A DNA stretch of 64,000 nucleotides from Oscillospiraceae bacterium (lineage in GTDB: Bacteria; Bacillota; Clostridia; Oscillospirales; Acutalibacteraceae), in the NCBI GenBank assembly GCA_902796075.1, contig CADBNN010000040.1, positions 1 through 64,000 of the forward strand, read 5' to 3'. The position numbers were made by a program, and so were the translations under genes. Position 1 is the stretch's first letter, and every line of letters begins with the position of its first letter. This document shows, piece by piece, positions 60,862 through 64,000 of the stretch. The notes below the pieces were generated by a model. It was not told where the DNA came from and ran no database searches. It saw only the letters and a list, made by a program, of their open reading frames with translations.

Positions 60862-62349
60862 ATGGCAGACTTACCCCGCGATCCGGCTTGCACGCCCACG
60901 CCGCTTCAGCCGGATCTGGACCGTACCCTGGCCGATCTGCGTGCCGCTTACGGCGACAGCGCCGATTTGACCGTGCGCCGGCTGCACACGGGCGGGCATG
61001 ATTTTGCCTGCGTTACGTTGGATAATATGGCCGATAAAGAATTGCTGGACCGGCTGCTGCTGGCGCCGCTGCAAAACGCCGGCCGTTTGCCGCGAGACCC
61101 GGTCGCCTGCATGGCGCATGTGGAACGCACACTCAGCCGGGCGCCGGAACAAAAGCGCCTGCACCGGCTGGATCAGGTGTTTTGTCAGTTGGGGGACGGG
61201 TTTGGAGTGCTACTGCTCAACGGCTGTTCTCACGCTTTGGCGGTGGGGGTGCAGGCCTTTCCCGCCCGGGGGGTGGAACCGCCCCAAAACGACGTGATGG
61301 AACGGGCGGCCCACGAAGCTTTTACCGAGGTGCTGGGCCGCAATGTGGCCCTGCTGCGCCGGCGGGTAAAAAGCCCCATGCTCACGGTGGAGACCCTCAC
61401 GGTCGGGGAGCGGTCGGCCACCAAGGTGGCGGTGTGCTATCTGCGGGATTCCGCCCGCCCCGAAACGGTGGACCGCATCAAACGCCGCCTGCAGGCGGTG
61501 CGCATGGATATGGTGCTGGAATCGGGTTATTTACAGCCTTTTTTGGAAAATAACGCCCCCTCGCTGTTTTCCACCGTTGGGGTTTCGGAACGGCCGGACA
61601 CGGTGTGCGCCAAATTAAGCGAAGGCCGCGTGGCGGTGCTCACCGACGGCTCTCCTTTTTGCCTGTTTACGCCCTTCTTATTTGTGGAACATTTTCAAAG
61701 CATGGACGATTACACCCTGCAGCCGGCCTACGCCACCCTGATCCGCCTGCTGAAAATGCTGGCGTTTTTTCTGGCGGTGCTGCTGCCGGGGCTGTACGTA
61801 GCCATTGGGGAACACAACCCGGAGGTGTTTCCCGGCGCCATCTTTTTTAAGGTGATAGACGCCGAAATGACCACCCCGTTTTCTCTGCTGTGGGAAGCGC
61901 TCATCATCCATACCATTTATGAGATCATGCGGGAAGCCGGCCTGCGCCTGCCCAAATCGGTAGGGCACGCGGTCAGCATCGTGGGGGCGCTGGTCATCGG
62001 TGAAGCGGCGGTGGACGCGGGCCTGATCGGCGCGCCCATGATCATTGTTGTGGCGGTCACGGCGCTGGCGTCTTATGTGATCCCGTCGCTGTATTACCCG
62101 GCGGCGATCTTGCGCTTCGGCCTTATTGTGGTCGGCGGCGTGGCCGGCCTGTTCGGGGTGCTGCTGGGCTTTGCCGGGGTGGTTACAGCCATTGCCGCCC
62201 AGCAGGCCTACGGGGTGCCGTTGCTGGCGCCGCTTTCGCCCTTCGATCCCGCCGCCATGCGCGATACTTTTTGGCGGGTGGGCTGGCGGCGGCTGGCCCG
62301 CCGCACCGTCCGGGTGCAAAATTTACAGGGAACGGATGAAGACGCATGA
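60862..62349 (+). CDS. Spore germination protein, GerA family (A subunit)
   Basis: 495 residues from ATG 60862; AAAAGGAGG is 8 bases upstream. A very long in-frame extension from 59560 lies opposite other genes and is rejected. The soluble N-terminal part (about 1-290) contains VKSPMLTVETLTVGERSATK and LESGYLQPFLENNAPSLFSTVGVSERPD. The C-terminal membrane part has about five to six helices (LKMLAFFLAVLLPGLYVAI, ALVIGEAAVDAGLIGAP, GLIVVGGVAGLFGVLLGF). GerAA/SpoVAF proteins form the ligand-gated core of germinant receptors in the spore inner membrane. The B and C partners follow, indicating a full gerA-type receptor rather than SpoVAF alone. Confidence 0.93.
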   Translation: MADLPRDPACTPTPLQPDLDRTLADLRAAYGDSADLTVRRLHTGGHDFACVTLDNMADKELLDRLLLAPLQNAGRLPRDPVACMAHVERTLSRAPEQKRLHRLDQVFCQLGDGFGVLLLNGCSHALAVGVQAFPARGVEPPQNDVMERAAHEAFTEVLGRNVALLRRRVKSPMLTVETLTVGERSATKVAVCYLRDSARPETVDRIKRRLQAVRMDMVLESGYLQPFLENNAPSLFSTVGVSERPDTVCAKLSEGRVAVLTDGSPFCLFTPFLFVEHFQSMDDYTLQPAYATLIRLLKMLAFFLAVLLPGLYVAIGEHNPEVFPGAIFFKVIDAEMTTPFSLLWEALIIHTIYEIMREAGLRLPKSVGHAVSIVGALVIGEAAVDAGLIGAPMIIVVAVTALASYVIPSLYYPAAILRFGLIVVGGVAGLFGVLLGFAGVVTAIAAQQAYGVPLLAPLSPFDPAAMRDTFWRVGWRRLARRTVRVQNLQGTDEDA

Positions 62350-63455
62350 ACAGCCAAAAAACCGTGGGCGCCGGCCAACTGCTGTTGTTTTTGACGTTTG
62401 CCCGTGTCACCGTGAGTTTGACGCACCATTTTAACACCGCCCGCCATGTGATCGGCCAGGCCGACTGGCTGGCGGCGCTGCTGCTGCCGGCGGTGTTGGC
62501 GGTGCTGGTGCTGCCCACAGCCTGGCTGTTGCGGGTGGGGGAGGGCCGAACCGTGTGCCGGGCCGCCCGCTTGCTGGGCAAGGGGTGGGGTGCCATATAC
62601 GCCGGCGCCTATGCGCTGCTGTTTTTTGTTATGGCTTTTGCCGCCGTGGGCCGTTTTTCATTCTTTGTTACGTCAACCATGCAGCCCGACCAAAGCCCCT
62701 GGTTTTTCCCGGCGCTGCTGTTGTTACCGGTGTGTTATGCCGCCCTTAAGGGCCTGCAGGCCATTATGCGCGCCGGCGCGGTGCTGGCGGTCATGGGGCT
62801 GGTGCTGGTGGTGTTTGTGCTGGCTACCCTGGTGCCGCGCATGGATCTGCTCAATGTGTATTCTCCTTTATATAACGGCTGGGGCGGGTTGGCCCGGTCG
62901 GTGGCGATGGTAACGGCCAATTCGGGCGTGGGCGCGGTGCTGTTGATGGTGGCGCCCCGGGTGCGGGGTCGGTGGCAGCGGGCCTACGCGGGCTATGCGT
63001 TGGCCGCCGGCGTGGCGGTGTTTGGGGTGGCGTTCACCACCCTGGCGGTGTTGGGCGGCTTCAGCAGGATCCAACTGTTTCCCTTTTTCACGGCGGCGGG
63101 CGTTGCCAATGTGGGGGAACTGAACAATCTTTCCGCCTTGTACGCCGCCGCCTGGATCTGGGGCGTGTTTGTGCAGGCGGCGCTGTATCTGGAACTGTGC
63201 TGGCAGTGCTTGTCCGCTTTTATTCCCGACCGGTTTCGCACGGCGGCACTTGTGGTTTTGGCGGCGTTGGCGGCGGTGTGCGCCGGCCTTATCACCGGCA
63301 GTTTGCCCGCCGCCCGGCAAAGCTTTCAGCCGGTGGGCTTATTGGTGATGCACGGCGTCTATATGGTGGTATTGCCGCTGGTGCTGGCGGCGGGGCTGCA
63401 ATTCAAAAAGCGAAAGGAGGCGGCCTATGCGCAACTGGATGCAAGCGGCGGTTAG
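62346..63455 (+). CDS. Spore germination permease, GerAB family
   Basis: 369 residues; the ATG overlaps the A-subunit stop by 4 bp. About ten hydrophobic helices in the APC-type transporter arrangement (LLLPAVLAVLVLPTAWLLRV, IYAGAYALLFFVMAFAAVGR, AGAVLAVMGLVLVVFVLATL, and others). The N-terminal SQKTVGAGQLLLFLTFARVT is typical of GerAB proteins. This subunit binds the germinant in the spore inner membrane. Germinant identity cannot be read. The 3' end overlaps the lipoprotein subunit gene by 29 bp. Confidence 0.92.
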   Translation: MNSQKTVGAGQLLLFLTFARVTVSLTHHFNTARHVIGQADWLAALLLPAVLAVLVLPTAWLLRVGEGRTVCRAARLLGKGWGAIYAGAYALLFFVMAFAAVGRFSFFVTSTMQPDQSPWFFPALLLLPVCYAALKGLQAIMRAGAVLAVMGLVLVVFVLATLVPRMDLLNVYSPLYNGWGGLARSVAMVTANSGVGAVLLMVAPRVRGRWQRAYAGYALAAGVAVFGVAFTTLAVLGGFSRIQLFPFFTAAGVANVGELNNLSALYAAAWIWGVFVQAALYLELCWQCLSAFIPDRFRTAALVVLAALAAVCAGLITGSLPAARQSFQPVGLLVMHGVYMVVLPLVLAAGLQFKKRKEAAYAQLDASGG

Positions 63456-64000
63456 TTTGCTGTTGGCGGCCGCCCTGTGCGGCTGCGGGGCGCCGGTGCC
63501 ATTAAAAGAAAAACTGATCGTGGAAGGCATTGCCGTAGACGCGGCCGAAGCCGGTTACAAGGCAACGGTGCAGGCTTATTCGCCTGCCGCCGAAGGGGGC
63601 AGCCGGTTGTTTCAGGCAACGGGCGGCACGGTGTTTGAAGCCTTGCGCAATATAGACGTGCAGGTGGGCAAGCAGGCCTATTATTCCGACGCCCGGGTGA
63701 TATTGCTTTCCGAAGCCTGCCTGCGGGCCGGCTTGTGGGCGGCGCTTGATTTTTTTATTCGCAGCAGCGCCCTGCCCGCCGGGGTGCCGGTGGCGGCTAC
63801 CGTTGGCCCGGCGGCCGACCTGTTCGCCATCGAAAGCGAAGCGGGCGATCAGCCGGCGGCGGTGGTGGCCAATTTGTTGCAGGTCAACCGTTCGGGAACG
63901 GTGTGCGGCGCGTTATACCGGGTGGGCGCCTGCCTGCAAACCGACGCGGCCGACCCGGCGCTGCCTTTGCTCGGCACGGTGCAAAAACAGGGCAAACGGT
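63427..64000 (+). CDS. Spore germination lipoprotein, GerAC family, 3'-truncated by the window
   Basis: 191 complete codons are visible from ATG 63427; AAAGGAGG is 6 bases upstream. The lipoprotein signal (MRNWMQAAVSLLLAAALCGC) has lipobox LCGC with Cys20. The mature part starts GAPVPLKEKLIVEGIAVDAA, matching the GerAC start 'E...IV.GIAID', then ALRNIDVQVGKQAYYSDARVILLSE, the conserved 'GK....H...ii.iSe' region. It is the third subunit of the germinant receptor, lipid-anchored to the spore inner membrane. The frame is still open at base 64000. Confidence 0.9.
   Translation, partial: MRNWMQAAVSLLLAAALCGCGAPVPLKEKLIVEGIAVDAAEAGYKATVQAYSPAAEGGSRLFQATGGTVFEALRNIDVQVGKQAYYSDARVILLSEACLRAGLWAALDFFIRSSALPAGVPVAATVGPAADLFAIESEAGDQPAAVVANLLQVNRSGTVCGALYRVGACLQTDAADPALPLLGTVQKQGKR

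Overview
The window comes from a high-GC, endospore-forming member of the Firmicutes/Clostridia, most likely Oscillospiraceae (Ruminococcaceae)-like. The evidence is gene content: spoVAD, ylbJ and a gerA-type germinant receptor operon; a dockerin-bearing secreted protein; many clostridial small hypotheticals; Gram-positive promoters and AAGGAGG-type ribosome binding sites. No species can be named from sequence alone. Most of it is ordinary, densely packed chromosomal core. No tRNA, rRNA, CRISPR array, integrase or transposase was recognised.

Layout. 1-5.8 kb: two tandem paralogous large secreted proteins; the first is cut by the window edge and the second carries an N-terminal dockerin. 5.9-10.5 kb: ylxM-ffh-rpsP-khpA (SRP and ribosome), a terminator, then gpsA-rimM-trmD. 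10.6-12.9 kb: HPr, a HAD phosphatase and convergent hflX. 13.1-20.7 kb: rpoB-rpoC from a near-consensus promoter. 20.7-24.6 kb: three peptidases (M20 PepD, M24 Xaa-Pro, M29). 24.6-27.75 kb: an accessory block with an AT-rich gene, a phage-type BC1881-like gene, a short agmatine-deiminase-like protein and a small protein resembling only the C-terminal domain of FtsZ. 27.8-29.5 kb: secreted M14 carboxypeptidase. 29.5-34.7 kb: nadD-yqeK-LCP-rsfS-leuS. 34.7-37.8 kb: rpsU, yqeG, a TIM-barrel protein, ylbJ and a small Cys-rich protein. 37.8-40.4 kb (minus): yfbR-like, thyA and an exported trigger-factor-like foldase. 40.5-44.4 kb: YfhO plus a CsbB-like glycosyltransferase. 44.4-47.9 kb (minus): spoVAD, a DUF4838 protein and a phosphodiesterase. 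47.9-53.6 kb: three small genes behind a sigma-E-like promoter, a HAD hydrolase, a degenerate M14 protein, a lipoprotein plus pncB, and a zinc-finger/DUF2628 membrane protein. 53.7-59.7 kb: prfB, an alpha/beta hydrolase, a membrane-anchored MurF-like ligase, ddl and a galactokinase-like kinase. 59.7-60.75 kb (minus): DUF4363 and DUF421. 60.86-64 kb: gerA-, gerB- and gerC-type genes, the last cut by the window end.

How it fits together. Housekeeping operons (SRP/ribosome maturation, RNA polymerase, tRNA charging and NAD synthesis, release factor and peptidoglycan precursor ligases) alternate with envelope functions (LCP, YfhO/CsbB, MurF/Ddl) and sporulation/germination functions (YlbJ, SpoVAD, GerA, possibly the 47.9 kb trio). 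Several genes appear to use TTG or GTG starts, chosen from Shine-Dalgarno spacing.

The most unusual items are the FtsZ-C-like orphan domain inside the 24.6-27.75 kb block; the M14 protein at 49.5 kb that has lost all its zinc ligands; an uninterrupted prfB lacking the programmed frameshift; the dockerin tandem pair; and candidate sporulation-sigma promoters at 45.4 and 47.9 kb. All homology statements rest on motif recognition by eye, not on database searches.
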